From Kribbella qitaiheensis (GTDB lineage: Bacteria > Actinomycetota > Actinomycetes > Propionibacteriales > Kribbellaceae), in the NCBI RefSeq assembly GCF_014217565.1, contig NZ_CP043661.1:6634001-6698000 (forward strand): DNA of 64,000 nt. Direction: 5' to 3'. The first letter of the stretch is position 1; the number at the start of each line of letters is the position of its first letter. A program made the translations under genes and the position numbers. This document shows, in pieces, positions 41,600 through 50,420 of this stretch. The notes under the pieces were generated by a model. It saw only the letters and a list, made by a program, of their open reading frames with translations, did no database searches and was not told the origin of the DNA.

Positions 41600-42398
41600 T
41601 ACGGTGAACGTGCTCACCACGTTGCTGACGGCCGACGCCGGGACGGCGAGGGTGGCTGGGCATGACGTCGCGAACGAGGTCAAGCAGGTACGCCGGGCGA
41701 TCGGTGTCACCGGTCAGTTCGCGGCGGTGGACGAGTTGCTGACGGGCCAGGAGAACCTGCAGCTGATGGTGGATCTGCGCCGGGTCGGCGACGGCAAGCA
41801 GGTCATCGCTGGGTTGCTGGAGCGGTTCGATCTGGTGGAGTCGGCGCAGAAGCCCGTCTCGACGTACTCCGGCGGCATGCGCCGAAAGCTCGATCTGGCG
41901 ATGACGCTGGTCGGCAACCCACAGATCATTTTCCTCGACGAACCGACGACCGGGCTGGACCCGCGCAGCCGCCGCACGATGTGGGCGATCGTCCGCGAAC
42001 TGGTGGCCGACGGTGTGACCATCTTCCTCACCACCCAGTACCTCGACGAAGCCGATCAGCTCGCCGACATGGTCGCGGTTCTCGACCAGGGCAAATTGGT
42101 TGCCCAGGGCACCCCCGACGAGCTCAAACGCCAGATCCCCGGTACGCATGTCCGGCTCCGGTTCGACTCGGTCGGCCAACTCGACACGGCCGCCCGGATC
42201 TTCACCGACTCCACCCGTGACGACGAGGCACTGGCCCTGCGAGTGCCCAGCGACGGCGGGACCAAGTCACTGCGGGCCGTCCTCGACAGGCTCGACGAAT
42301 ACGCACTCAGCGCCGAGGAATTCTCGGTCCACACCCCCGATCTCGATGACGTTTTCCTTGCCCTGACAGGCCGTACTGCGGAGGTAGTCGCGAAATGA
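41600..42398 (+). pseudogene. drrA 3' fragment: bulk of the DrrA-type ABC ATPase
   Basis: From the element edge the frame reads TTVNVLTTLLTADAGTARV and on through the Q-loop (GVTGQFAAVDELLTG), ABC signature (TYSGGMRRKLDLAMTL), Walker B (IIFLDEPTTGLD) and C-terminal domain found in daunorubicin-resistance-type exporters. An open frame begins at 41457 inside the element, so a product lacking Walker A could be made, but it could not bind ATP normally. Its stop overlaps the permease start by four bases. Combined with 33637-33773 it is a complete DrrA-like ATPase of 311 residues. Confidence 0.92.
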
Positions 42399-43144
42399 GC
42401 ACCCAGTCCCACTCCATCGTCATGCTGCGTCGCGACTTCAAGCACATCGCCCGGAACCCGACCTCGGTGTTCAACGCGGTGCTGATGCCGATCGTGATGA
42501 TGCTGATGTTCGTCTACGTGTTCGGAGCCGCCTTCGACGTCGGCGAGGACTACATCAACTACGCGACGCCGGGCCTGATGCTGCTCGCGGTCTGCTACGG
42601 ACTCAGTGCCACCGCGGTGGCGGTGAACTCAGACATGACGAAGGGCATCATCAACCGGTTCAAGGTGATGGACGTCCCTCGCGGCGCGGTGCTGAGCGGT
42701 CACGTGGTCGCCAGTGTGATGACCAACCTGCTCGCCAACGCGGCTCTGCTCGGCGTCGCCTTCCTGCTCGGATTCAGCCCGTCGGCCAGCTTCCTCGACT
42801 GGCTCGGCGTGGTCGGCATCATCGTCCTGCTCGGTATCGCGGCAGCCTGGCTCACGGTCGCTCTGGGCCTGGCGGCGAAGTCTCCCGAGACGGCAGGGCT
42901 GGCCGCCGTACCGCTGATCATGCTGCCGTTCTTCAGCAGCGCGATCGTGCCGGCGGACAAGATGGGCCAGGGCGTGCGGCAGTTCGCGGAGTACCAGCCC
43001 TTCACGCCGATCATCGAGTCCCTGCGCGGCTTCCTCAACGGCGCGCCGCAGAGCAGCGACGTGATCCCCGCACTCGCCTGGTGCGTCGGGATCGCCATCG
43101 TCGGCTACCTGTGGGCCTCGGCCACCTTCAAGAAGCGAGCGTGA
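42395..43144 (+). CDS. ABC-2-type multidrug export permease (DrrB-like)
   Basis: The 249-residue protein has six hydrophobic segments and begins SIVMLRRDFKHIARNPTSVF, matching DrrB-like ABC-2 permeases, with LPFFSSAIVPADKMGQGVR near the fifth helix. It partners the split ATPase to export drugs or lipids. ATG 42395 overlaps the ATPase stop (ATGA). With the element present the permease has no cognate ATPase and its usual promoter is 8.7 kb away. Confidence 0.9.
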   Translation: MSTQSHSIVMLRRDFKHIARNPTSVFNAVLMPIVMMLMFVYVFGAAFDVGEDYINYATPGLMLLAVCYGLSATAVAVNSDMTKGIINRFKVMDVPRGAVLSGHVVASVMTNLLANAALLGVAFLLGFSPSASFLDWLGVVGIIVLLGIAAAWLTVALGLAAKSPETAGLAAVPLIMLPFFSSAIVPADKMGQGVRQFAEYQPFTPIIESLRGFLNGAPQSSDVIPALAWCVGIAIVGYLWASATFKKRA

Positions 43145-46100
43145 CCTCGACCAGCTGAGACCAGTCTGTCTGCTTTCCCTCCTGAGCCGCCTCGGCGTAC
43201 TGCGCGTCGCCGAGGTGGCTCAGTGCCGTGTCGGCGATCCGGGCCCTCGTCCGGGTGGGACTGATCAGGCAGCCCTCGTACGCCGATGGCTGCCGCGACC
43301 AGTCGCGCAGCCTGCTCGTACTGCGCGCGCCGCAACGCCAGATCCGCCACGCCGATGATCACCTGGGCGATCAAGGACGCGTGCCCAGCCTCGGCCGCGG
43401 CCTGATAAGCCGCGGTGTGGTGCGTACGGGCGTCGTCGAGATCGGTGGCGAGGTGCCCGAGCAGGCTTTGTGTTCCCGCGCGGATGCTCGGCAGCTCCGC
43501 CTCATCGCCGAGAGTGGTGGTGGCGACGCCGAGCTGGTGAAGCGCCGCCTCGGTGTTGCCACTCCAACGAGCCAGTACCGCCTTCGCGAGGGCCAGTAGT
43601 CCCAGTGCTCCGGGCCAGGTGACCCGATCGGCGTACCGCTGGGCGTCGGCCATGGCAGCGTCACTGGATTCCACAGTGCCGAGCAGCCAGTACAGCTGAG
43701 CCTGTCGCGAGCGCATCGGGAGCACGTCCTCGAAAGCACCTACTTCGATAACTACCGCGATCGCCTGTTCGTAGTACTCGCACGCGTCGGCGAAATCGCC
43801 ACGCACGGCCATCCGCTCCGCCAGCTCGGACAGGGCGAACGAGATCCCGAACCGTTCGCCGAGGGCTCGGAACTCGGCAAGCGCCAGCTCGAGGCAGTCG
43901 TCCGCCTCCCGGCCCGGATGGCCGAGCACGATCCGCATCTTGCCGAGTTGCAGCCGCGCCATCGCGCGGACCCAAGGGTCTTCGTTGTCGAGCAGCGGTT
44001 CCCACGCGGGGAGGAAGGAGCCCGGCTCTCGCAGCATGCTTTCCAGCGGGTTCACCAGCTCCAGGAACGGGGCAGGATTCTGGAGGCGTTGCCTGATGCG
44101 ATAGGTCTCGTGGATCCATTCCTTGGCCCGGTGTTCGTCGCCCGGCCCGGAGCTCAGGAACAGGACGACCAGCGCGTACACGATGGCCCGGATCCCGTCG
44201 GTCACTTCGCCTGGCGTCTTGGTGGCAGCCATCACCAGTTCGTTGCCCTCGACCTTGTGACCGCTGAGCCACCAGTACCAGCCCGCGTACGCCGCGAGCC
44301 GCATCGCCGCCTGGCCCTCGCCGGCCGCGACTGCTCCGCGCATCGCAGCACTGAGGTTGTCGTGCTCGGTCCCGAGGATAGCGAGCCACTCCAGCTGGTC
44401 GGCGCGGCGCAAATGCGACTCCGCAGTCTCGGCGAGCTCCGTGAAGTAGGCGAGATGAGCATGTCGGGCCAGCTCCGATTCGCCCGCCGCCGCGAGCTGC
44501 TGCGCGGCGTACTCCTTGATGGTGCCGAGCATCCGGTACCGCGGCGCGTCGTCGCTCTCGGCAACTACCAGCGACTTCTCGGTCAGGGCGGTCAGCAACT
44601 CGAACACGTCGCCCGACTCGACCGTGTCGCCGGTGCAGACCCGCTCGGCTGCTTCCAGACTCGCGCCACCGGCGAACACCGCGAGCCTGCGCAGGACCAC
44701 CCGCTCGGCTTCGGTCAGCAGCTCCCAGCTCCAATCGATCACCGCGCGCAGCGTGCGTTGCCGGGGCAGCGCCGTCCGGCTGCCGCCCGTCAGCAGCCGG
44801 AACACGTCGTCGAGCCGGTCGGCGAGCTGATCGAGGGACATCGTGCGCAACCTGGCCGCGGCCAACTCGATCGCCAGCGGCATCCCGTCCAGTGCCCGGC
44901 AGACGCGCGCCATGGTCGCCAACGTGCGGGCATCGGCGGCGAGATCTTTCCGTACTGCGCTCGCTCGATCACGCAGCAGCCGGACAGCCGGTGATGACTC
45001 AATCGCTTCCGGGGCCGCGTCGCCGGCGGGCAGGGCCAACGGCATCACCCGCCAGAGCGCCTCACCGGTAATACCGAGCGGTTCCCTGCTGGTCGCGAGG
45101 ATCCGCAGCCGGTGACACTCGCCGAGGACCCGATGGGCGAAGGTCGCCGCGGACTCGATCACGTGCTCGCAGTTGTCCAGGATGAGCAGCGCCTCCCGGT
45201 CCCGCAGCGCCGCGATGACCCGGTCCGTCGGCGGCAGATCCGAGGTGTCGCTCAGCAAGGCGTCGCGTAGACCGAGCGCGGCGAGGGTCGCCTGCGCCAC
45301 GTCGCTGTCGACACCGACTGGGGCGAGTTCCACCAGCCAAGGGCCGTCGGGTAGGTCGCTGAGCGTTCGTGCGGTTTCCGTTGCCAGCCTGGTCTTTCCC
45401 GCACCGCCCGGACCGATCAGGGTCGTGAGCCGATGGACGGCGATGAGTTCGCGGACCGTGCTGACGTCTGCGTCCTTGCCGACGAAGCTGGTCAGTTCTG
45501 CGCGCACATTGGTCTTCCGGGCTTCCTCCCCGCGTACCAGCTCACCGCGGAGCAACGCGACGTGCACCGCGGAGAGCTCCGCTGACGGGTCGACGCCGAG
45601 CGCGTCGGCCAGGGCTTCTCTGGTGCGCTGGTAGACAAGCAACGCTTCGCTGTCGCGACCGGCTGCGGCAAGGACACGCATCAGGGCGGCGACAAGGCGT
45701 TCGCGCATCGGATGCGCGGCCACGAGGTCGGTCAGTTCGGTGATCAGCTCCGCACCGTGGCCGAGCTCGACGTCCGCATCGAACCGGTCCTCCATGGCTG
45801 CCAGGCGTAGGCCCTCCAGCCGGGTGACCGCCGCGTCGAACGCCTCGCTGTCCTGTAAACCGATGTCCTGCATGGCCGCACCACGCCACAACGCAAGTGC
45901 CTCGCGCAACTGCCCAACCCGCTCGCCGCCGCGAGCTTGAGCTCCTCCGGCGAGGCGTTCGAACCGTACTGCGTCGACGGCATCGGGTTCGATGTTCAAC
46001 CGGTACCCGTCCGGCTGCCCTTCGACCGACCCCTCCGGCAGCACCTTCCGCAGCCGGGAAACCAAACGCTGCAAGGCATTCGCCGCCTCGGCGGGCGGCT

Positions 46101-46260
46101 GCTCACCCCAGATCCAGTCGACAAGCGTCGCCTTCGGCACCACCTGCCCCGGTCTCAACGCCAGCGCAATCAACAGCCCCCGCAACCGGGCGCCCGGTAC
46201 GTCGACGAGGACGCCGTCACCCGCGCGAACCTCGAACGCCCCAAGCATCCCAATCTGCAC
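43128..46260 (-). CDS. BTAD/AfsR-type regulator with NB-ARC and TPR domains (one apparent frameshift)
   Basis: The protein has an N-terminal winged helix (MLGAFEVRAGDGVLVDVPG), a bacterial transcriptional activation domain (residues ~95-240), an NB-ARC ATPase (LIGPGGAGKTRLATETA; Walker B ALLILDNCEHV) and a long TPR region. At 43244-43246 a CCC run shifts the frame. One base fewer gives RIADTALSHLGDAQYAEAAQ as the natural end and a stop at 43128 (1043 residues), overlapping drrB by 17 bases; as written it ends at 43105. The start is GTG 46260 or ATG 46308. Such regulators bind 11-bp-period heptamers, and such repeats precede drrA. Confidence 0.9.
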
Positions 46261-46320
46261 CCGCCGATCTTGCCACGCCGTGAGCCCCACGACGCGAACA
46301 GAACCCAAGTAGCCGCCGCC

Positions 46321-47199
46321 CTACGAATCCTTGGGGGTCGAGGGTGGGAGGTCGAGGGTGGCCAGGTGGGCGGGGTCGGTGATGGAGAGGATGTCGGTGA
46401 TCCGGCCGTCGGTGATGGTGCAGGCCATCAGGCTGAGGGGGTTGCCGTTGGGGGCCCAGGACATGATGCCTGGCTCGCCGTTGACGAGTACGCGGCGTGC
46501 GGTGATGTTCGTGTTGGCGCCGCGCTGGACCCGAGTCGCAACCTCGGTGGCGCCGAGCCTGACGACCACGCCGCGCGGGGTGTGGGTGCGCAGGGTGACG
46601 TCCGGATCGAGCACCCGTAGCAGCCCCTCGAAATCGCCGGTTCGCGCTGCGGCGAGGAAGGCATCGAGAACCGTGCGCTGCTGTCGACGTTCGTCGGTCG
46701 GACTGTGCGGACCCTGGACCTTCCGGCGAGCCCGGCTGGCGAGCATCTTGCTGGCGTCCGCGGATTTGCCCACGATCTGGCCGATCTCCTCGAACGGCAC
46801 CGCGAACATGTCATGCAGCACAAAGGCCAACCGCTCGGCCGGTCCGAGGCTGTCGAGTACTACGAGCAGCGCCAGCCCAACCGCGTCAGCGAGCACTGCG
46901 TCGTCCTCGGGCGCACCGTCGAGGTCCTCGGTCACGACCAACTCCGGTAGCTGGTCGTCGTACGACGCCTCCGGCTTCGCTTTGCGAGTACGCAGTACAT
47001 CAAGGCAAACCCGCCCCACCACAGTGGTCAGCCAGCCGGCGAGATTCGCGATCGCGTCAGCATCCTGGCGGGCGAGTCGCAGCCACGCCTCCTGTACTGC
47101 GTCCTCCGCGTCCGCCCGCGAGCCGAGCATCCGGTAGGCCAGCGCCACCAGGCGTCCGCGCTGCTCCTCGAAGGCAGCCGCTACAGCCTCTTCCGTCAT
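46321..47199 (-). CDS. ECF sigma factor with C-terminal SnoaL-like domain (ECF41/SigJ-like)
   Basis: The 292-residue protein starts at ATG 47199, with GAGAGG seven bases upstream (an ATG at 47214 is the other option). It has sigma region 2 (LVALAYRMLGSRADAEDAVQ, EAWLRLAR), region 4 (LHDMFAVPFEEIGQIVGKSA) and a C-terminal ~110-residue SnoaL-like domain (LDAFLAAARTGDFEGLLRVL) that modulates activity in ECF41 and related groups. There is no anti-sigma gene, as expected for this group. It is divergent from doxX, with a matching promoter motif on each strand. Confidence 0.9.
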   Translation of the reverse strand: MTEEAVAAAFEEQRGRLVALAYRMLGSRADAEDAVQEAWLRLARQDADAIANLAGWLTTVVGRVCLDVLRTRKAKPEASYDDQLPELVVTEDLDGAPEDDAVLADAVGLALLVVLDSLGPAERLAFVLHDMFAVPFEEIGQIVGKSADASKMLASRARRKVQGPHSPTDERRQQRTVLDAFLAAARTGDFEGLLRVLDPDVTLRTHTPRGVVVRLGATEVATRVQRGANTNITARRVLVNGEPGIMSWAPNGNPLSLMACTITDGRITDILSITDPAHLATLDLPPSTPKDS

Positions 47200-47201
47200 C
47201 T

Positions 47202-47228
47202 TGTTACCTCTCACCAGCGGGCTCCGTC
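47202..47228 (+). promoter_or_regulatory. ECF41-like promoter toward doxX
   Basis: TGTTACC (47202-47208), a 16-base spacer and CGTC (47225-47228) fit the ECF41 pattern (TGTCACA, 16 bases, CGTC) apart from two bases of the -35. Transcription would start near 47235 and give a ~45-base leader for doxX. Confidence 0.6.
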
Positions 47229-47237
47229 ATGGGTGAT

Positions 47238-47264
47238 GACGGGCCCGGAAGGGCCGAGGTAACA
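47238..47264 (-). promoter_or_regulatory. ECF41-like promoter toward the sigma gene (autoregulation)
   Basis: On the minus strand TGTTACC (47264-47258), 16 bases and CGTC (47241-47238) repeat the same motif with the same spacing, pointing at the sigma gene. Two identical 7+16+4 motifs facing each other in 63 bases are unlikely by chance. Confidence 0.6.
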
Positions 47265-47279
47265 GACAAGGAGAAACCC

Positions 47280-47660
47280 ATGAATCTCGCTCTGTGGATC
47301 ATCGCCGGCCTGCTGGCAGCGGTCTTCCTCCTGGCGGGCGCCAACAAGCTGATCATCCCGAAGGAGAAGCTGGCCAAGGCTCCCGGCGGAGGCTGGGTCA
47401 ACGACTTCAGCGCGGGCTTCATCAAGACCCTCGGTGCGGTCGAGATCCTGGGTGCCATCGGGCTGATCGTACCGGCCGCGTTCGACGTCGCGCCGATCCT
47501 GGTGCCGCTGGCGGCTGTTGGCCTGGCCGCGATCATGACCGGTGCGGCGATCGTGACGTCGCGCCGCCACGAGTCCAAGCACGCGATGCTGAATCTGACC
47601 TATCTCGCCCTGATCGCGATCGTGGCGATCGGCCGCTTCGGGCCCGAATCGTTCAGCTGA
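47280..47660 (+). CDS. DoxX-family membrane protein
   Basis: This 126-residue protein has four membrane helices (LALWIIAGLLAAVFLLAGAN, AVEILGAIGLIVPAAF, VPLAAVGLAAIMTGAAIV, LTYLALIAIVAIG) and the DoxX KLIIPKEKLAKA region. DoxX-like proteins are quinol-oxidase-subunit relatives, some involved in redox or thiol homeostasis; the function here is unknown. ATG 47280 follows AAGGAG. It is divergent from the ECF gene and is the nearest candidate of its regulon. Confidence 0.87.
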   Translation: MNLALWIIAGLLAAVFLLAGANKLIIPKEKLAKAPGGGWVNDFSAGFIKTLGAVEILGAIGLIVPAAFDVAPILVPLAAVGLAAIMTGAAIVTSRRHESKHAMLNLTYLALIAIVAIGRFGPESFS

Positions 47661-47683
47661 TCGACTGCGCGTAGTACGGGATG

Positions 47684-48550
47684 TCAGGCGGTAGCGGCAT
47701 TGGTCAGCGCGGCGAGCAGGGCGGCGGTGGCGGGTGGATCGGGCGGTTCGCCGTACGTGGCCGCGTAGATGTGGCGATGGGAGCCCGGCAGCCGGGTGGA
47801 GATGATCTTCTTCGCGCGGTGGGCCTCCAGCGCCAGACCGGGGATGGTGGTCACGCCGAGGCCGGCAGCGACCAGCTCCTGCATGACGACCATGTCGTCG
47901 GTCCTGTAGCGGATGTCGGGCTCGAAACCTTCGGCGTCGCACACCGACAGGAGATGGCCGTTGCAGCGCTCGCAACCGGCGATCCAGGTGGCGTCGCGCA
48001 ACGCGGCCAGGCTTTTCGTACGCCGGGTGGTCAGCAGGTAGATCGGGTCGTCGAGCAGGTGAAGCAGGCGTACGCCGGGCGGCTCGGGCTCGCTTTCGTC
48101 GTACCGGAAGACGATCGCGACGTCGATCCTGCCCGCCCGCAGCAGGTCCAGCGCTTCGAGCGGATGCGTGTCGGTGAGGCTGATCTGCAGACCCGGATGA
48201 TCGGCCGCGAGCGCTGCCACCGCCCGGGTGACGAAGGACCCGATCGCGGTCGAGAACCCGGCCAGGCGCACGCGTCCAGCGCTCAGCCCTACGTGGGCGG
48301 CGAGTTCCGCGTCGGCGGCGTCGACCCGCCCGATGATTTCGGCGGCCCGGTCGGCCAGGAGTTGGCCTGCCTGCGTGAGCCGTACGCCGCGGCCGACCCG
48401 CTGCAGCAGTTGCGCGCCGGTCTCCGCCTCGAGCCGGGCGAGGTGATGGCTGGCCGTGGGCTGCGAATAGTGCAGCTCCTTGGCTGCCGCCGTGACGGAC
48501 CCATGCCGAGCGAGTGCGTCGATGACGCGGAGCCTGGTGACATCCAACAT
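47684..48550 (-). CDS. LysR-family regulator
   Basis: A 288-residue LysR protein with an N-terminal helix-turn-helix (ARHGSVTAAAKELHYSQPTA, SHHLARLEAETGAQLLQRVG) and a periplasmic-binding-like effector domain (AGLGVTTIPGLALEA). It is divergent from the cysteine-dioxygenase gene with a 74-base AT-rich gap containing the imperfect dyad TTTATCTATAAA (48559-48570), a likely LysR site. It probably controls that gene. Confidence 0.9.
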   Translation of the reverse strand: MLDVTRLRVIDALARHGSVTAAAKELHYSQPTASHHLARLEAETGAQLLQRVGRGVRLTQAGQLLADRAAEIIGRVDAADAELAAHVGLSAGRVRLAGFSTAIGSFVTRAVAALAADHPGLQISLTDTHPLEALDLLRAGRIDVAIVFRYDESEPEPPGVRLLHLLDDPIYLLTTRRTKSLAALRDATWIAGCERCNGHLLSVCDAEGFEPDIRYRTDDMVVMQELVAAGLGVTTIPGLALEAHRAKKIISTRLPGSHRHIYAATYGEPPDPPATAALLAALTNAATA

Positions 48551-48624
48551 GTATCGACTTTATCTATAAATCGGCACGAAAACTGGCATTGGACGTATGA
48601 ATCTGGCGAGCGCACGCTGCGGGT

Positions 48625-49140
48625 ATGACGATCACAGCGCAACACCTCCCGGTCAGCGAACTGACCGATCTGATCGACGGCGTCCGTACTGCGATCGCCG
48701 TCCACACCGACTGGTCCGCCACGGCCGACCTCGTCGCCGACCAACTGCGCCGGAACCTGCCAACGCCCGCAGTACTGACTGCCGAACAACGACTGGGTTC
48801 GCCGGACAAGTACTGCAGCCACACCCTGTACGCCGATCCGGACGGCTCCTTCTCGATCATCGCGTTGGTATGGCGACCAGGGCAGCTCACGAGGATCCAC
48901 GACCACGTGACGTGGTGTGTGTTCGGCGTCATCCAGGGCACGGAACACGAGGAGCTGTACGACGAAGACCTCAACCTCGTCGGCCGCAGCGACAACCACG
49001 TCGGCGACGTCAGCGGCTTCGCCCCTCCCGGCGACATCCACCGAGTCCACAACACCGGCGACACCACCGCGATCTCGATCCACATCTACGGCACAGACGT
49101 CACCCGAATAGGCTCCAGCGCCCGCCGCTTCTACAACTAA
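48625..49140 (+). CDS. Cysteine dioxygenase type I family protein
   Basis: The 171-residue cupin has the iron ligands His92 and His94 (RIHDHVTWCVFG) and His139 (GDIHRVHN), in the CDO arrangement. The Cys of a possible Cys-Tyr cofactor is at WCVFG (C98). CDO oxidises cysteine to cysteine sulfinate; bacterial relatives also act on 3-mercaptopropionate. The LysR gene is divergent. The substrate is inferred from family only. Confidence 0.87.
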   Translation: MTITAQHLPVSELTDLIDGVRTAIAVHTDWSATADLVADQLRRNLPTPAVLTAEQRLGSPDKYCSHTLYADPDGSFSIIALVWRPGQLTRIHDHVTWCVFGVIQGTEHEELYDEDLNLVGRSDNHVGDVSGFAPPGDIHRVHNTGDTTAISIHIYGTDVTRIGSSARRFYN

Positions 49141-49162
49141 CCCACCCAGGTGGGCAGGCGGC

Positions 49163-49612
49163 CTAGCCGGTACTGCGGGGGAGGCGGGTCATGAAGACGT
49201 CGATCGGGTCTTCGGAGTCGAGGGTGAAGCCGTGGCGTTCGTAGAGGTGGCGGGCCGGGCTGCCCTGTAGGACGTTCAGCCGGACCGCCATGTTCTGCGC
49301 GTCGCTCTGGTCCAGCAGTGTGCGCAAGACTGTCGATCCGAGGCCGCGGCCCTGGAACGCTGGAGCGACGTAGAAGTGCTCCAGCAACAAGCCATCGTCG
49401 GCGGGCCTCAGCGTGACGCATCCGGCGAGCTCGCCGTCGATCTCGATGATCGACGAGTACTGCGTCGAGAAGGAATCCCGCAGCCGTTGCCGCACCCGGT
49501 GCTCGTCGTACCGCCCGAGCCGCTCCAGATCCGCACGCATCACCACGGCCCGTAGCTCCGCGACCTTCTCGACATCCCCAGCCACCGCGGCACGTAGTAC
49601 CGAACCATTCAC
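49163..49612 (-). CDS. GNAT-family N-acetyltransferase
   Basis: A 149-residue single-domain GNAT with the acetyl-CoA loop FQGRGLGSTVLRTLL and the preceding strand LLLEHFYVAP. The C-terminus RHLYERHGFTLDSEDPIDVF is usual for the family. The substrate is unknown. It is convergent with the dioxygenase gene and 21 bases from the hypothetical gene upstream on the same strand. Confidence 0.86.
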   Translation of the reverse strand: MNGSVLRAAVAGDVEKVAELRAVVMRADLERLGRYDEHRVRQRLRDSFSTQYSSIIEIDGELAGCVTLRPADDGLLLEHFYVAPAFQGRGLGSTVLRTLLDQSDAQNMAVRLNVLQGSPARHLYERHGFTLDSEDPIDVFMTRLPRSTG

Positions 49613-49633
49613 AAGCCCCAGTATCCCAACCAG

Positions 49634-50326
49634 CTAGACGTCCCGGCCCAACCAGGTGCCCCCTTCGGGATCGCCGCGGACGTACTCGGTGCCGCCGGGA
49701 TAGTGCTTGAACGCCCCCAGCCAATAAGTTGCCTGGTCGCCCTTCTCCGGATCGGCCAGTCGCGGCGGCTCCAGCAGCACCTGAAAACCCGGGACCGCCG
49801 TGGCCGGCAAACTGCCCCTGCCGAGGTGATGCCGCGCCAGCCGCCCGACAATCCGACGAGCCAGTTCGCCACTGTCTTGGTGCTGGTCCAGCAAGAACCG
49901 GAGAGTGCAATCAGTCGGCATTTCCGCGCCTTCTTCCAGTTGCTCCATCACGACGACCAGTGCGCCTTCGTTCAGCGAGCTCGGCCGGTAGCCGACCGAA
50001 TGGATCCACGGGTAGCGCAGATGGCCGACCCACCTGGTCCGCGCGTCGACCGGTTCGTCGACCACGACGACGATCCGGGCATCGGTCAGATAGAGGCTCA
50101 CGTCGAAGTGATGCCAGTCGGTCTCCTGGCTGACCGAGAGATTGAACCCGTTGAGTGACATCAGCGCCCGGACCCAGCTCACTCCACGAACCGCGATCGG
50201 ACCGTCGACCTGCCCGTCGTACGAACTGAAATGCACCGACCCGTCGGCGGTCAGCCCCGGATACAACTGGTCGGACTCCGTGGCGATGCTGCCGTGCGCC
50301 TGCTGGGTGATCATGCCGAAGTGCAT
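49634..50326 (-). CDS. Hypothetical protein, beta-rich
   Basis: The 230-residue protein begins MHFGMITQQAHGSIATESDQ and is predicted from sequence to alternate strands and short helices (DARIVVVVDEPVDARTRWVG, GALVVVMEQLEEGAE, GFQVLLEPPRLADPEKGDQA). There is no signal peptide or membrane helix. I do not recognise the family. It lies in a same-strand run with the GNAT and the LuxR genes, but gaps of 21 and 94 bases do not prove an operon. Confidence 0.7.
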   Translation of the reverse strand: MHFGMITQQAHGSIATESDQLYPGLTADGSVHFSSYDGQVDGPIAVRGVSWVRALMSLNGFNLSVSQETDWHHFDVSLYLTDARIVVVVDEPVDARTRWVGHLRYPWIHSVGYRPSSLNEGALVVVMEQLEEGAEMPTDCTLRFLLDQHQDSGELARRIVGRLARHHLGRGSLPATAVPGFQVLLEPPRLADPEKGDQATYWLGAFKHYPGGTEYVRGDPEGGTWLGRDV

Positions 50327-50420
50327 GGCGCTGACTGTCCCAGCCGGGATGATTCGTTGCCTATTGCCCGAGGGACCACTGCGAGCGTGAACCAGCCTCG
50401 CCCGGAGAACGAGGCGCCGG

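Noticed and set aside
41457..42398. A stand-alone 313-residue ABC ATPase gene
   Set aside because: Its first ~47 codons lie inside the element and lack Walker A. The true N-terminus is at 33637-33773.
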